Assembly (NCBI RefSeq): GCF_900114675.1
Contig: NZ_FOZM01000002.1
Coordinates: 372,001-436,000, forward strand
Direction: 5' to 3'
From: Yoonia litorea
GTDB taxonomy: Bacteria > Pseudomonadota > Alphaproteobacteria > Rhodobacterales > Rhodobacteraceae
DNA length: 64,000 nucleotides
The position numbers were made by a program, and so were the translations under genes. Shown here piece after piece: positions 26,007 to 36,300 of the stretch (position 1 is the first letter of the stretch; the number at the start of each line of letters is the position of its first letter). The notes beneath the pieces are model-generated. The model saw nothing but the letters and a program-made list of their open reading frames with translations. It made no database searches and was not told where the DNA came from.

Positions 26007-26839
26007 CAGCGGCGTTCCTTCCGTTGTTTGGCCATGAGGTAATCGGCATAACGCGTTGCTGGAATTGTCACGATCAGAAAGATGATGGCGGCCCCGACAT
26101 AAGGCGTGAAATTCGCAAGCAAAGATTTGAACACGCCTGCTTGCCTGAAGATCTCCACCGGGCCGATGAAGCTGAGCAGCGAAACATCTTTTTGCAGGGC
26201 AATCAACATATTCATTTGTGCCGGAACAACATTCCGGATCGCTTGGGGCAGAACAACGTAGCGCGTGACCTGCCGCTCCGAAAGGCCCAGCGACAGGGCG
26301 GCCGATCTTTGACTGTGATGGACGGAATCAATGCCTGAGCGAAAAATCTCGGCCACGTAAGCGGCATAGGTCAGTATGAGCGCCAAAGAGCCCCAGATGT
26401 AGGGCGAATTCCAGGGGCGCGGCAGGCCAAGGCCGGGAATGCCGAAGCCGATCAGGTAGACGGTCAGGATCACGGGAATTCCGCGAAAAATATCCGTGAA
26501 AGCTGCACCAAAGATGCGCAACGGGAACAGAGCCGGCGATTTCGTGTCACGTGCGAGCGCGATCAACAGCCCGAGAATGGCAATGGCTGGCGCGGACCAA
26601 AGAAAGATCATCACGTTGATCTTGAAGGCATCCAGCAGCTTGGGAAACGTGTCGACAAACGTCTGCCCGTTAAAGAAACTGCGTTGTACCTTTTCCCAGC
26701 CGGGTGTCATCGGAACCAAAATGATGATTGCCGCGACGACGAGGGCCGTGCTGGTTGCAGCGATCAGCGTGGATCGCCTGCGCTGGGCCGCCTCATATTG
26801 TTGGCGGCGGGTCAAACCCGCCGCTTTCGGTGTTGTCAT
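26006..26839 (-). CDS. Polar amino-acid ABC transporter, permease
   Basis: This 277-aa membrane protein of the HisM/GlnP family has a soluble N-terminal tail with KAAGLTRRQQYEAAQRRRST, then about six hydrophobic segments. The EAA motif that docks the ATPase is YVAEIFRSGIDSVHHSQRSAALSLGL (about residues 165-190). FGIPGLGLPRPWNSP is a typical inter-helix loop. One permease gene is present, so it presumably works as a homodimer. Gene order is binding protein, permease, ATPase. Confidence 0.93.
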   Translation of the reverse strand: MTTPKAAGLTRRQQYEAAQRRRSTLIAATSTALVVAAIIILVPMTPGWEKVQRSFFNGQTFVDTFPKLLDAFKINVMIFLWSAPAIAILGLLIALARDTKSPALFPLRIFGAAFTDIFRGIPVILTVYLIGFGIPGLGLPRPWNSPYIWGSLALILTYAAYVAEIFRSGIDSVHHSQRSAALSLGLSERQVTRYVVLPQAIRNVVPAQMNMLIALQKDVSLLSFIGPVEIFRQAGVFKSLLANFTPYVGAAIIFLIVTIPATRYADYLMAKQRKERR

Positions 26840-26851
26840 AAGGTGTCGTGC

Positions 26852-27664
26852 CTATTCGATCACGGGAACGCCGGTCGTGTCCTGAAGCCATTGCGCTTCG
26901 ATGGCGGCCAGTTCGCCGCTCTCGGTCATGGCTGCAAGTGCCTCGTCAACGCAGGCCTTGATCGGGTTGCCTTCTTCCATCAGCAAGCCGAACTGATCAG
27001 GGTTATCGCTGGCGTCAGGCGCAAACTGCCCGATCACTGCTGAACCGGGGATCATCACCGCTGAGAGAAACAGCGCGGTCGGCAGGTCGAAGAGCGCCGC
27101 ATCAATCTGGTTGGCTGTCATCGCGGCATTGACGTCAGCATTGTCGCCGTAGAGAAGCGGATCATCTTCGGGCTGGATAACCGATGCCAGTTTTGGCACC
27201 GCAGTTGTCGAACCTACAGCACCCCACTTCAGGCCACGCAATGCCTCTAGTGTTGGCTCGGTGTCGACAGCGCCTGGGCTAACGAGAACTGCCATCGGCG
27301 CAGTGTAGTAGGGGGCAGAGAAGTCGACGACCTGATCACGCTCGGCTGTGATCGAGTATTGCTGCATGTTGAAGTCAAAGTTTTTTGCACCCGGCTGGAT
27401 CGCCTCATCGAAGGAAGACCGCACCCAGACGACGTCTTCTGCGGCAAAGCCCATTTCGGCGGCCAGTGCATAAGCAACTGCGGCCTCGAAACCTTCACCA
27501 CTTTCTGGCGCGTCATTCATCACCCATGGATAGTAGGCCGGATTACCTGTCGCGATTGTCAGCTTGCCATCAACAAGTGTCTTGTCTGCCGCACAGTGGC
27601 CGCCAGCCATGGCTGCGGTCGAGGCGAATGCCAGCACCGCCGTCAGTGAAATAATCTTGGACAT
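26852..27664 (-). CDS. Amino-acid ABC transporter periplasmic binding protein
   Basis: This 270-aa protein starts with a Sec signal (MSKIISLTAVLAFASTAAMA, residues 1-20). A family 3 solute-binding domain follows, with GKLTIATGNPAYYPWVMND and the ligand motif ITAERDQVVDFSAPYYTA (about residues 105-122). The Arg and Asp in the latter contact the amino-acid alpha groups in this family. It lies 12 bases upstream of the permease gene. A divergent gene, neuB-like, starts 153 bp away, so promoters for both lie in that gap. Confidence 0.92.
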   Translation of the reverse strand: MSKIISLTAVLAFASTAAMAGGHCAADKTLVDGKLTIATGNPAYYPWVMNDAPESGEGFEAAVAYALAAEMGFAAEDVVWVRSSFDEAIQPGAKNFDFNMQQYSITAERDQVVDFSAPYYTAPMAVLVSPGAVDTEPTLEALRGLKWGAVGSTTAVPKLASVIQPEDDPLLYGDNADVNAAMTANQIDAALFDLPTALFLSAVMIPGSAVIGQFAPDASDNPDQFGLLMEEGNPIKACVDEALAAMTESGELAAIEAQWLQDTTGVPVIE

Positions 27665-27817
27665 TGTTTTTACCTTCCCGTTGGAACACTAAAGAAGGAT
27701 ATGGCGGGGGCTGAAAAAGAGTCCAGCAAGATGTAATTGGGACATTGCAAGTTCGACCCGGGAATTTACCGCTGTGTGAGATCACGGCGGAAACTGCGCA
27801 ATTCAGAGGCAGGGAAT

Positions 27818-28864
27818 ATGGAAAACGAAATCACAATCGCCGGGCGCCGGATTGGTCCCAGTCATCCGCCACTGGTGATCGCCGAAATAGGGATCAATCA
27901 TAATGGTGACCTGGACGTTGCCAAAGCGATGGTCAAAGCCGCCGCCTTGTCAGGATGCGAGATGGTCAAACACCAGACGCATGTGATCGAAGATGAGATG
28001 ACGGATGAAGCGAAGAAGATTTTTCCGCCCAACGCAGATGTATCTATCTGGGAGGTGATGGAGCAGTGCGCGCTGTCTGCCGATGATGAAAAGGCAATGA
28101 AGGATTACGCCGAGTCTTTAGGCCTGATCTGGATCTCTACGCCATTTTCACGGGCGGCCGCTGATCGGTTGGTCGGCTGGGATGTGCCTGCGTTCAAGAT
28201 CGGCTCAGGCGAAGCCGACAATCTGCCGTTGATCCGGCACATCTCCAAACAGGGTAAGCCAGTGATCATGTCGACGGGTATGCAGTCTATCGAAAGTCTC
28301 GCAGCCTCTGTGGCAATTCTTGAAGATTCAGGGGTGCCTTACGCTCTGCTAGAGTGCACGAACCTCTATCCATCACCACCCGAAATCGTCTCACTGCGCG
28401 GAGTGACGGAACTGCAATCGGCCTTTCCGAATGCCGTTGTCGGGTTTTCTGATCACTCCATCGGTCCGGAAATGGCGCTTGCATCTGTGGCTTTGGGGGC
28501 GTCGATCCTGGAGCGTCACTTTACCGATACGCGCTACCGCAAGGGTCCGGATGTATCATGCTCCATGGACCCTAGCGAGCTGCGCCACATAATCGAACGG
28601 TCAAAAGAAATCTGGATTGCTGCGCGTAATCCCAAGGCGCGTTCGTCGGCAGAGGAAGATGTCTACCGCTTTGCGCGCGCCTCGATCGTGGCTGATAAAG
28701 ACCTGCCCGCAGGTCACGTCATTGGTGAGGCTGACATCTGGGCCCGCCGCCCCGGCAATGGCCCTATTGCAGGATATGAGTTCGATCAGGTCTTGGGTCA
28801 GCGGCTTAAGCGGGATGTCCGCTTGAATGAGCAACTCAGCTGGGACGATCTTGAGAAATCCTGA
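27818..28864 (+). CDS. neuB: N-acetylneuraminate synthase-family (nonulosonic acid) synthase
   Basis: This 348-aa enzyme of the NeuB family condenses PEP with a hexosamine (ManNAc or a 6-deoxy relative) to make a nine-carbon acid. The N-terminal TIM barrel shows VIAEIGINHNGD, MVKHQTH, STPFSRAAADRL, AFKIGSGEADNLPLI, STGMQ, GFSDHSIG and ERHFTDTR. The C-terminal SAF domain has RARRPGNGPIAGY-like residues near 310-330. The ATG at 27818 has AGGCAGGGA upstream. The pathway is NeuC, NeuB, NeuA; legionaminate or pseudaminate cannot be distinguished from sialate here. The sequence lacks the extra dehydratase/aminotransferase genes of Leg/Pse pathways nearby. Confidence 0.9.
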   Translation: MENEITIAGRRIGPSHPPLVIAEIGINHNGDLDVAKAMVKAAALSGCEMVKHQTHVIEDEMTDEAKKIFPPNADVSIWEVMEQCALSADDEKAMKDYAESLGLIWISTPFSRAAADRLVGWDVPAFKIGSGEADNLPLIRHISKQGKPVIMSTGMQSIESLAASVAILEDSGVPYALLECTNLYPSPPEIVSLRGVTELQSAFPNAVVGFSDHSIGPEMALASVALGASILERHFTDTRYRKGPDVSCSMDPSELRHIIERSKEIWIAARNPKARSSAEEDVYRFARASIVADKDLPAGHVIGEADIWARRPGNGPIAGYEFDQVLGQRLKRDVRLNEQLSWDDLEKS

Positions 28865-28944
28865 CGAATTTCGGTCCTCTGCCTGTCAGATGACTGTTTT
28901 GCGTGTATGACGGTGACCAAGAGCAACTGAAACGAGGGGCAGAC

Positions 28945-30060
28945 TTGTCCAAATCCTTGTTATTCGTGACAGGTACGCGTGCCGACTACGGCAAGTTGGA
29001 GCCGCTGGCGCGCGCCGCGAAAGACGCGGGCTTTGCTGTCAGCTTCTTTGTGACCGGGATGCACATGATGGACCGCTACGGGATGACGAAGCTGGAGGTC
29101 CTGCGTTTCGGGGCACCGGTGCATGAATTCCTCAACCAGCGCGAGGGCGATCCACAGGATATCGTTTTGGCGAAAACAGTTGTCGGTTTTTCCGACTACA
29201 TTGCGGAGGCGCAGCCTGATCTGGTGATTGTCCACGGAGATCGGGTGGAAGCGCTGGCATGTGCCTTGGTGTGCGCGACCAATTACATCCGTTGTGCACA
29301 CGTCGAGGGGGGTGAAGTCTCTGGCACGATTGATGAGGTATTCCGGCACTGCAATTCAAAGCTGTCGTACGCACATTTCGTGTCGTCAGAGGACGCCGCG
29401 ACGCGCTTGCGTGCCTTGGGGGAGGATGCAGGATCAATCCATGTCATTGGCTCTCCGGAGTTGGATTTTCATGCGCGGTCATCAGGCGTTCCACTGTCTG
29501 AGGTCAAATCGCGCTATGACATCCCGTTCGAAGACTTCGGCATTGTGATCTTTCACCCCGTGACCTCTGAGGCTTCAGACATGGGTCGTCAGGCAGAAAT
29601 GCTTTTTGGCGCACTTCAGTCATCCGGGAAGCATTTTGTCACCATTCTTCCGAACAATGATCCCGGCTCCGAGGCGATCTTGCATGTCATCGAAGGGCTG
29701 CCCGCATCTCATTTCCGCGTGATCCCATCCATGCGGTTTGCACATTTCTCTGAATTGATGCGCAATGCGGCCTGTATTGTTGGGAATTCGTCGATGGGCG
29801 TGCGCGAAGCCCCTTTTCTCGGGGTTCCGTCGCTTGATGTCGGGACACGACAGACAAAGCGGGGCAAAAGCCCATCCATCACATCTGTTCTGGCGAGCGA
29901 CAGACAGACGATCGAAGCCTTCATCGAAAGCGAATGGCTGAAAAGATACGAGCGTGATGCAGGTTTCGGCAAAGGTGACGCGGCGCAAGGGTTCGTAAGC
30001 GTCTTGCGTGAACCCTCATTCTGGCAAGGTGGAATGCAGAAGACATTTCAGGATGCCTAG
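28945..30060 (+). CDS. neuC: UDP-N-acetylglucosamine 2-epimerase (hydrolysing)
   Basis: This 371-aa enzyme of the WecB/NeuC fold would convert UDP-GlcNAc to free ManNAc plus UDP, the first step before the NeuB-like enzyme. The N-terminal VTGTRADYGKLEPL, HGDRVEALACAL, HVEGGEVSGTIDE and the UDP-binding C-terminal GNSSMGVREAPFLGVPS match hydrolysing epimerases. The TTG at 28945 is preferred: GAGGGG lies five bases upstream and the protein then starts like homologues. An in-frame ATG at 28903 lacks a ribosome site. It lies 80 bp downstream of neuB and is presumably co-transcribed. Confidence 0.87.
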   Translation: MSKSLLFVTGTRADYGKLEPLARAAKDAGFAVSFFVTGMHMMDRYGMTKLEVLRFGAPVHEFLNQREGDPQDIVLAKTVVGFSDYIAEAQPDLVIVHGDRVEALACALVCATNYIRCAHVEGGEVSGTIDEVFRHCNSKLSYAHFVSSEDAATRLRALGEDAGSIHVIGSPELDFHARSSGVPLSEVKSRYDIPFEDFGIVIFHPVTSEASDMGRQAEMLFGALQSSGKHFVTILPNNDPGSEAILHVIEGLPASHFRVIPSMRFAHFSELMRNAACIVGNSSMGVREAPFLGVPSLDVGTRQTKRGKSPSITSVLASDRQTIEAFIESEWLKRYERDAGFGKGDAAQGFVSVLREPSFWQGGMQKTFQDA

Positions 30061-31309
30061 GACGATGCCCCCATCGCCTTCCATTGGTTTGGGGGATTGG
30101 GTGGCAGTTCAAGGCTATCGTGCATTGACGACCACCTTGCGACCGCTGCTCCCGGCGTATCTCAAGCGACGTGTTGCACGCGGCAAGGACTCTTCTGATC
30201 GTTGGCGCGAGAAGCTTGCCGAACCGTCATCGACACGTCCAAGCGGCGCGCTTATCTGGTTGCACGCCGTCGGTCTTGGTGAGGTGATGGCACTCAGAAG
30301 CGTCATCGCGCATTTGTCCAAAACAACAGATGCATATTTTCTGGTGACGTCCACATCGCGCGGATCAGCCGAAGTCTTCACGCAAGAGCTGCCCAAGCGT
30401 ACGCAGCACCAGCTATTGCCTCTCGATAGCCCAACCTTTGTAAAACGATTTCTCGATCATTGGCGGCCTGATCTCGTGATTTGGGCTGAACAAGAGATCT
30501 GGCCCGGATTTGTCTTTGAGGCGCATTCGCGCGGGTTGCCCCAAGTCTTGATCAACGCGCGGATGGACCGGAAGAGTTTCGAAAGCCGTAGGCGGGTAAA
30601 ATGGCTGTTTCGAGCAGCACTTTCGCGCCTGCGGTTTGTATCGGCGCAAGATGAGGTGACAGCACGGCACCTCCGGCAGCTTGGTTCAATTGACGTCACA
30701 GTCGATGGATCTCTCAAACCCGCAGCGCCACCGTTGCCCTTTGACCAGGTTGAGTATGAAGCGGTTCGCGGTGAATTGAAGAAAGGTCGTTTCATCTGGG
30801 TGCTTGGATCAAGCCACCTGGCAGACGAAACAGTCGCATTGGCAGCGCACGAAGAGTTGCTCAAGACACAACCAGACGCAATTCTGGTGATCGTACCTCG
30901 GTTCCCTGATCGTGCGTCCGATGTAGCGGCTGCTGCCGCAGCTCTGGGCAATGCCGTTCACGTTGAAAACGGTTTCGGCAAACTGGGGCTTTGGTATCGA
31001 TTGGCAGATGCTGTCATGATGGGTGGCACATTCAGCGATGTCGAAGGCCACAACCCTTGGGAACCGGCGCGATTGGGCCGGGGTGTCTTTCATGGACCCA
31101 AGTTCGCGAACTTTGCGCCCGACTATGCCGCCCTCCAGAAATGCGGTGGCGCGATGCAAGTATCGGAAGCCACTGAGCTTGCTGACCTCTTGGCCAGTCG
31201 CCAATTAGGCGTCATGGGGGCCAAAGCAGAGTCATGCGCCATGGAACGCGCCGCAGAACTGTTGCCGCTCTTTGCGCGCTTGGAAGGTCTGATCGATGAA
31301 ACCGTTTGA
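30053..31309 (+). CDS. 3-deoxy-D-manno-octulosonic acid (Kdo) transferase-family GT30, first copy
   Basis: The roughly 418-aa protein has the two-domain GT-B fold of WaaA/KdtA. LIWLHAVGLGEVMALRSV (with the basic residues of the acceptor domain), AEQEIWPGFVFEAHSRGLPQVLINARMD and the C-terminal donor motif GGTFSDVEGHNPWEPARLGRGV are all recognisable. The catalytic Glu is in GLGEV. Its ATG at 30053 overlaps the neuC stop (ATGCCTAG); another ATG at 30065 is possible. Classical WaaA uses CMP-Kdo. Here the neighbours make a CMP-activated nonulosonate, so the donor could differ. A second paralogue follows with a short overlap. Confidence 0.83.
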   Translation: MPRTMPPSPSIGLGDWVAVQGYRALTTTLRPLLPAYLKRRVARGKDSSDRWREKLAEPSSTRPSGALIWLHAVGLGEVMALRSVIAHLSKTTDAYFLVTSTSRGSAEVFTQELPKRTQHQLLPLDSPTFVKRFLDHWRPDLVIWAEQEIWPGFVFEAHSRGLPQVLINARMDRKSFESRRRVKWLFRAALSRLRFVSAQDEVTARHLRQLGSIDVTVDGSLKPAAPPLPFDQVEYEAVRGELKKGRFIWVLGSSHLADETVALAAHEELLKTQPDAILVIVPRFPDRASDVAAAAAALGNAVHVENGFGKLGLWYRLADAVMMGGTFSDVEGHNPWEPARLGRGVFHGPKFANFAPDYAALQKCGGAMQVSEATELADLLASRQLGVMGAKAESCAMERAAELLPLFARLEGLIDETV

Positions 31310-32576
31310 TCGCCCCAAAGTGGGCGCTTTTCTTTGGGTCTGGCGCGCTGTCTGGTTTCTTGGTTTACCCATCGTCCTTGCCTACCTCTGGTTTCGTGGG
31401 CGCAAAGACCCAGACTATTTTAAGAATGTCCGCGAAAGGTTCGGAGTTCATCAAGCGCGTCAGAACGTGCACATCTGGGTGCATGCGGTGAGCTTTGGTG
31501 AGTTGAAATCTGCAGAACCGCTTATCCGCAGCTTGCTCAATGACGGCAACTACATTGTCACAACACATATAACACCAGCCGGTCGCCGCGCCGCGCAACG
31601 GCTGTTTGCCGAGGAAGTGCAACGTGGTCAGCTTGTGCCGGTTTGGATGCCATTCGACTATCCGCGTGCCTATCGCAGGTTCTTTGATGCTTTCAGACCA
31701 AAATTCGGCTTGGTCATGGAGGTGGAAATCTGGCCGGGCATGATAGCGGCCTGTGCGGCGCAGTCGGTCCCGCTGTTTCTTTGCAACGGGCAGTACCCGA
31801 CACGCAGTTTCGAAAAAGATGCCGGAAAGATCATCTCGCGGCGTGATCTAGTGTCTGGCTTTGCAGGAGTGATGGTCAAGAACACGATGCAGGCCGACCG
31901 ATTTCGATCACTGGGCCAATCGAATGTTGCTGTTACCGGCGAAATGCGCTTCGAAATGCCGATCAATGAAGATCAAGTTGGTGCGGCCCTGACTTTGCGC
32001 GGGCCACTGGACGCCCGCCCCATCGTTGCATTCACCAGCGTTGTTGAGGGCGAAGACAAGACGTTTATTGCTGCAATCAAAGAGTCCGGTGTGCGCGCCA
32101 TCTATGTGCCGCGTGCGCCGGAGCGTTTTGGCGAGACTGCCCAAATGCTTGAAGCGGCGGGTCTGAACTTCATCAGGCGTTCTGAAACACTGGATGCTGA
32201 CCTTACCCCGATCGGAGCAATGCCGACAGATTGGGATGTGCTTCTGGGTGACAGTATGGGCGAGATGTACTTCTATCTCGCGCTATGCGACATGGCAGTG
32301 ATCGGTGGCGGGTTTGTTCCTAAAGGATCGCATAACATCATCGAACCCTTGGCTTTGTCCAAACCTGTCATCGTCGGACCGGAAATCTGGACAATTACCT
32401 ACCCCGCCGAAGAGGCGCTCGACGCGAAGGTCGCCAGACAGGTCAGCGCGTCGAACTTGCCTGCTGCCCTGACAGAGCCCCTGCCACAGGGGGATATCTC
32501 GGCGTTTCTGGCGTCCCACGGTGGGAGCGTGGCCAAGACCCTTGCTGCGCTAAGGGCATTTGGCATCAGCGTTTAA
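31296..32576 (+). CDS. waaA: 3-deoxy-D-manno-octulosonic acid transferase-family GT30, second copy
   Basis: This 426-aa paralogue has an N-terminal membrane anchor (ALSGFLVYP-like residues 15-30 in VWRAVWFLGLPIVLAYLWF), which the first copy lacks. KdtA landmarks are WVHAVSFGELKSAEPLI, THITPAGRRAAQRLF, VMEVEIWPGMIAACAAQ and the donor-domain GGGFVPKGSHNIIEPLALSKPVI. This N-terminal anchor and the HN-x2-EP motif fit classical Kdo transferase best of the pair. Its ATG lies inside the end of the preceding gene (14-bp overlap), so expression is coupled. Convergent neuA follows 11 bases after its stop. Confidence 0.85.
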   Translation: MKPFDRPKVGAFLWVWRAVWFLGLPIVLAYLWFRGRKDPDYFKNVRERFGVHQARQNVHIWVHAVSFGELKSAEPLIRSLLNDGNYIVTTHITPAGRRAAQRLFAEEVQRGQLVPVWMPFDYPRAYRRFFDAFRPKFGLVMEVEIWPGMIAACAAQSVPLFLCNGQYPTRSFEKDAGKIISRRDLVSGFAGVMVKNTMQADRFRSLGQSNVAVTGEMRFEMPINEDQVGAALTLRGPLDARPIVAFTSVVEGEDKTFIAAIKESGVRAIYVPRAPERFGETAQMLEAAGLNFIRRSETLDADLTPIGAMPTDWDVLLGDSMGEMYFYLALCDMAVIGGGFVPKGSHNIIEPLALSKPVIVGPEIWTITYPAEEALDAKVARQVSASNLPAALTEPLPQGDISAFLASHGGSVAKTLAALRAFGISV

Positions 32577-32587
32577 CCAGCAGCTTG

Positions 32588-33286
32588 TCAGCTTGATTGC
32601 CGATGCTTCAGCAGGGCTTCGACAACAGTCCAGTCAAACTCGCTGTCGATATCAAGGGATCGCTCTGGCGGCATGATGTAGGGAATCACTCTGCCGTCAT
32701 AAAGGCTCGTGGCTGTGCGCAGATAAGACGGTGACACAACATAGACGCCGCCCACGTGTTCGTAGACAATAGGAGCCTGTTGGCGCGCCACCACCCCGTC
32801 AGGGAGCGGTTTCGAGACGTGCAATGCCCCGGTTTCGTCGGGCTCTACCAAATTGAAATAAGGGTTCTTCCGCGCCTCTGTGCATGACATCACCATGTCC
32901 GGATGCTCTGCGAAGAAGAGATCCAGCGCGCGATCAACATCTGCAGGTTCGCGCAGAGGACAGGTCACATCGAGATCAACGAACGCGGTCTGGGCCTCGC
33001 CAAGTAGCTCGGCCGATGCCTCGTGGGCATGTTGCCAGACCGGCCATTTGGCAGCGCGGTCGGTCGCCAGATGGTCCGGGCGCAATCCGATTGGCAAGGT
33101 TCCTTTGGCGATTGCGTGATCGTACATTTCCTGATCGTCGGTTGAGACGACGACTGCATCGATGCGGGGATGGGCCAGCAAAATATCGAGAGACCAGTCA
33201 AGAAGCGGGCGCCCCAGCAGTGATCGGAAGTTCTTGCGCGGCACACCTTTAGAGCCTTTTCGCACGCCGATATGTCCCAAGATCAT
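32588..33286 (-). CDS. neuA: Acylneuraminate cytidylyltransferase (CMP-nonulosonate synthetase)
   Basis: This 232-aa nucleotidyltransferase activates a nonulosonic acid with CTP. The N-terminal RKGSKGVPRKNFRSLLGRP (residues 9-27) is the CTP-binding signature of CMP-NeuAc synthetases. VSTDDQEMYD, FVDLDVTCPLREPADVDRAL and the metal-binding DIDSEFDW near the C terminus follow. It lies on the opposite strand to neuBC and converges on the second GT30 gene, so it has a separate promoter in the 89-bp gap upstream. It is the missing activation step for the pathway at 27818-30060. The alternative substrates are Kdo-like acids, but the R-x-x-S-K-G signature fits NeuA better than KdsB. Confidence 0.9.
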   Translation of the reverse strand: MILGHIGVRKGSKGVPRKNFRSLLGRPLLDWSLDILLAHPRIDAVVVSTDDQEMYDHAIAKGTLPIGLRPDHLATDRAAKWPVWQHAHEASAELLGEAQTAFVDLDVTCPLREPADVDRALDLFFAEHPDMVMSCTEARKNPYFNLVEPDETGALHVSKPLPDGVVARQQAPIVYEHVGGVYVVSPSYLRTATSLYDGRVIPYIMPPERSLDIDSEFDWTVVEALLKHRQSS

Positions 33287-33375
33287 CTCTTACTCCTGTT
33301 CAGGCCCCATGACTGGCTAGAGCAGGTCTTACATGGTTCAAAGCTGGGTCGCCATCCTGCTTTCCAAGGTGCCGG

Positions 33376-36300
33376 TTACTCCGCTGCGAGCCTGAGCGCA
33401 GGTTCCGGTGGCGCTTCCCGCATTTCAAGTGCCTTGCGACGCGGCGCGTAGAGCAATCGAAACATCGGTGGCGTAAAGTAGAAAGACACAACCGCTGACA
33501 AAAGCACCCCTCCTGCGATGGCGACCGCGAAGGGCGGCCAGAAACCTCCACCACCCAAGATAAGAGGCAGGAACCCACCAAACGTCGTGATCGTGGTCGA
33601 GACGATGTGACGGCTTGACCGGCTGACGACATCGGCCATGGCCTGTGTGTCGCCCGCCACGGCGTCAGGGTCCGCTTTAAGGCCAGTCAGGATAATGATT
33701 GCGGCATTGATCGACACACCGATTGATCCAATAACACCAATGATTGCGTTGATCCCGAAAGGAAACTGCATCACCGCAAGCGACAACATCGACAGTCCGG
33801 CAGACAGCACGCAGACCACAAGCGCAATGGCAGTCAGGCGGAATGAATTGAAGGTAAGCGCAATCGTGGCAATCGTTAGTGTTACGATCAGCCCGATTGA
33901 TGCGAGTAGATTGCCGACGGTGCTTGACCTTGCATCGCTATCGCCACCCAATTCGATCCGGTATCCCGGTGGCAAAGTGAACTCAGCGCTTTCGAACGCG
34001 GCAAGCACGGATTGCAGTGCCTCTTCAGGCAGAACGTCTGGCACGATGAAGGCCTGTACCGTGTTCACACGCTCACCGTTTCGCCTGTTGATGACACTTG
34101 CCGATGGCTCAAGGACCGGCACAGCCAGCTCAGAGAGTGGTACCGCCGGGAATGCACCGGTAGCCGAGACCATTGCGGCATTGGGCAGCAGAACAGGTAG
34201 ATCGGAAAGCGATGCTAGATCGGTGTAGGCAGATTGATCGAACCGGACTCTGACAGGAAGTTGGTCGGTGCCTTCAACAAGACTGCCGCCGATCAGCCCG
34301 ACCATGGCATGATCAAGCTGTTGGGCGATATCAGTGACATCCATCCCCAAGAGTCTGGCCGCTGTTTCATCGATTTCGAAGCGCACCTGTGGAGCACCAC
34401 CTGAAACCTGTGTCCGGACTTGCGTGACAATCGGAACGTCGGCAATCAGTGATCGTGCACGATCACCATAGTCGCGCAGCACGTCGAGATCTGGTCCGAC
34501 AAGCCGCACTTCGACGGGGGCTGCGACAGGCGGCCCCTGCACAAGCGCCCTGACAATGATGCTTGCTTGGGGATATTTCGCGTCAAACGTCGCTTGGAGC
34601 GTCTCTGTCAAGGCAGCAGCGTCCTCGGCTGTTCGGGTCTTCACCATTGCAACGGCGTAAGACGGATCTTCCGAACGGCCACCGGTAATATTGTAGTAAA
34701 AGGCTGGTCCTGATTGCCCGACCGACCAGTAGACCTGATCAATACCGTCCAATGCCGCGAGGTCTGCGTCCATCGCACGGGCCAACGCGGATGTTTCAAG
34801 GATTGAAGAGCCTGCTGGCATCTCGACCTCGATGTAAAACTGGTCGCGTTCTACACCCGGGAAAAACTGCGCCTTTAGTGTCGGGAAGGCGAGGAATCCG
34901 GTCAATGGGAGAACAAGTGCCAAGGCAATAGACCGCAAGGGATTGTTGACAGACCATTGGATGGATCTGGCGAAAAGACGGCCGACAGCGGGAATATGCA
35001 GACCGCCTTGTCCCTGCGGATGAATAAACCAGCCTGCAAAAGCAGGGGTCACTGTCAGTGCTATCAGCAAAGACCAGATCAGCATCACAACCACTGCTAT
35101 CGCGATCGCACCGACGAAATCGCCCGCGGCCCCCGGCAGCAATATCATCGGAGTGAACGACAATGCGGTTGTAACGGTCGAAGCCAGAAGGGGTGCGGCA
35201 AGTCTTTTGACTGCATCGCTCACAGCGTCCTCGCGCTGCATACCGCGCGCAAGCCTTTGGCGGACTTCATCGACCATCACGATTGCCGCGTCGACCAACA
35301 AACCCAGAGCAACGATCAATCCTGTCACCGACATCTGGTGGATCGGCAGACCAATCATGTTCATCGTTGCCAGTGTCGCAAGCGAGACAACCGGCAGGAC
35401 CAGTGCGACGATTGCGGCAGCGCGTAATCCCAAAGTGACGAGCAGGACAAGCACGACCAAACCGACACCGATTGCCATGTTGGTCCCAACCTCGGTGAGG
35501 CGTTCAGCAGTGTAGGTGCTTTGGTCAAAAAGCAGGACTTCGCTCAGGCCTTGCGGCACTGTCACTGCGCCCGCCTGCAATTCGTCGCGCACAAACCCCA
35601 TCCAGCGATCAATCTGCACGCCGTCTTGTGCCAAGACGGCAACCAGAACAGCCGGGCGTCCGTTTGCATATGCAAGTTCATCGCTCGGTGCCCGCGGCCC
35701 GCGTTCGACCGTCGCGATGTCACCGACCGTAACCGTGGCGCTTTGATCTTCTTCGCGCAGGATGATCTGCGCCACCCGTTCGAGCGACGTGATCTCGCCA
35801 GAGATATTGATGGTGAGGTCAGATGTTTGCCCGCTCAGTTCACCTGCCTGAACCTTGCCATCGGCAGATGCAATTCGTTGCGCGATTTCGGCGACGCTCA
35901 GACCGAGTGACGCGGCAGCAGCCGGATTGATTTCGACTGTTATTTCTTCTTCGGGTACGCCGAACAGATCAACAGCCCTTGTCTGGGGAATAGATCGCAG
36001 ACGATCAGCAAGTGTATCAGCATGGGCATCCAAAAGCGTGAGAGGCACAGCGTCATGATCTGCAGAAACAGCGATAACGGCTGAATACGCCGAAATCCCT
36101 TCGGCATTGAAATCCGGTGGCTGCACACCTTCCGGGAATGCGCGCCTTGCATCTTCGATGGCATCGCGGGCTTCTGACCAGACTTGCTCGATTGTAACCT
36201 CATCAAGCGTCTCAATGAGTTCGATTGAGACGACAGACACGCCTGTCCGCGAAACCGACGAGATCGTGTCGACCTCGGCGATCTCGCGCAGTTCCTCTTC

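Noticed and set aside
33638-34228. 196-codon frame opposite the second RND permease
   Set aside because: Its composition mirrors the permease codons and no start signal is present.
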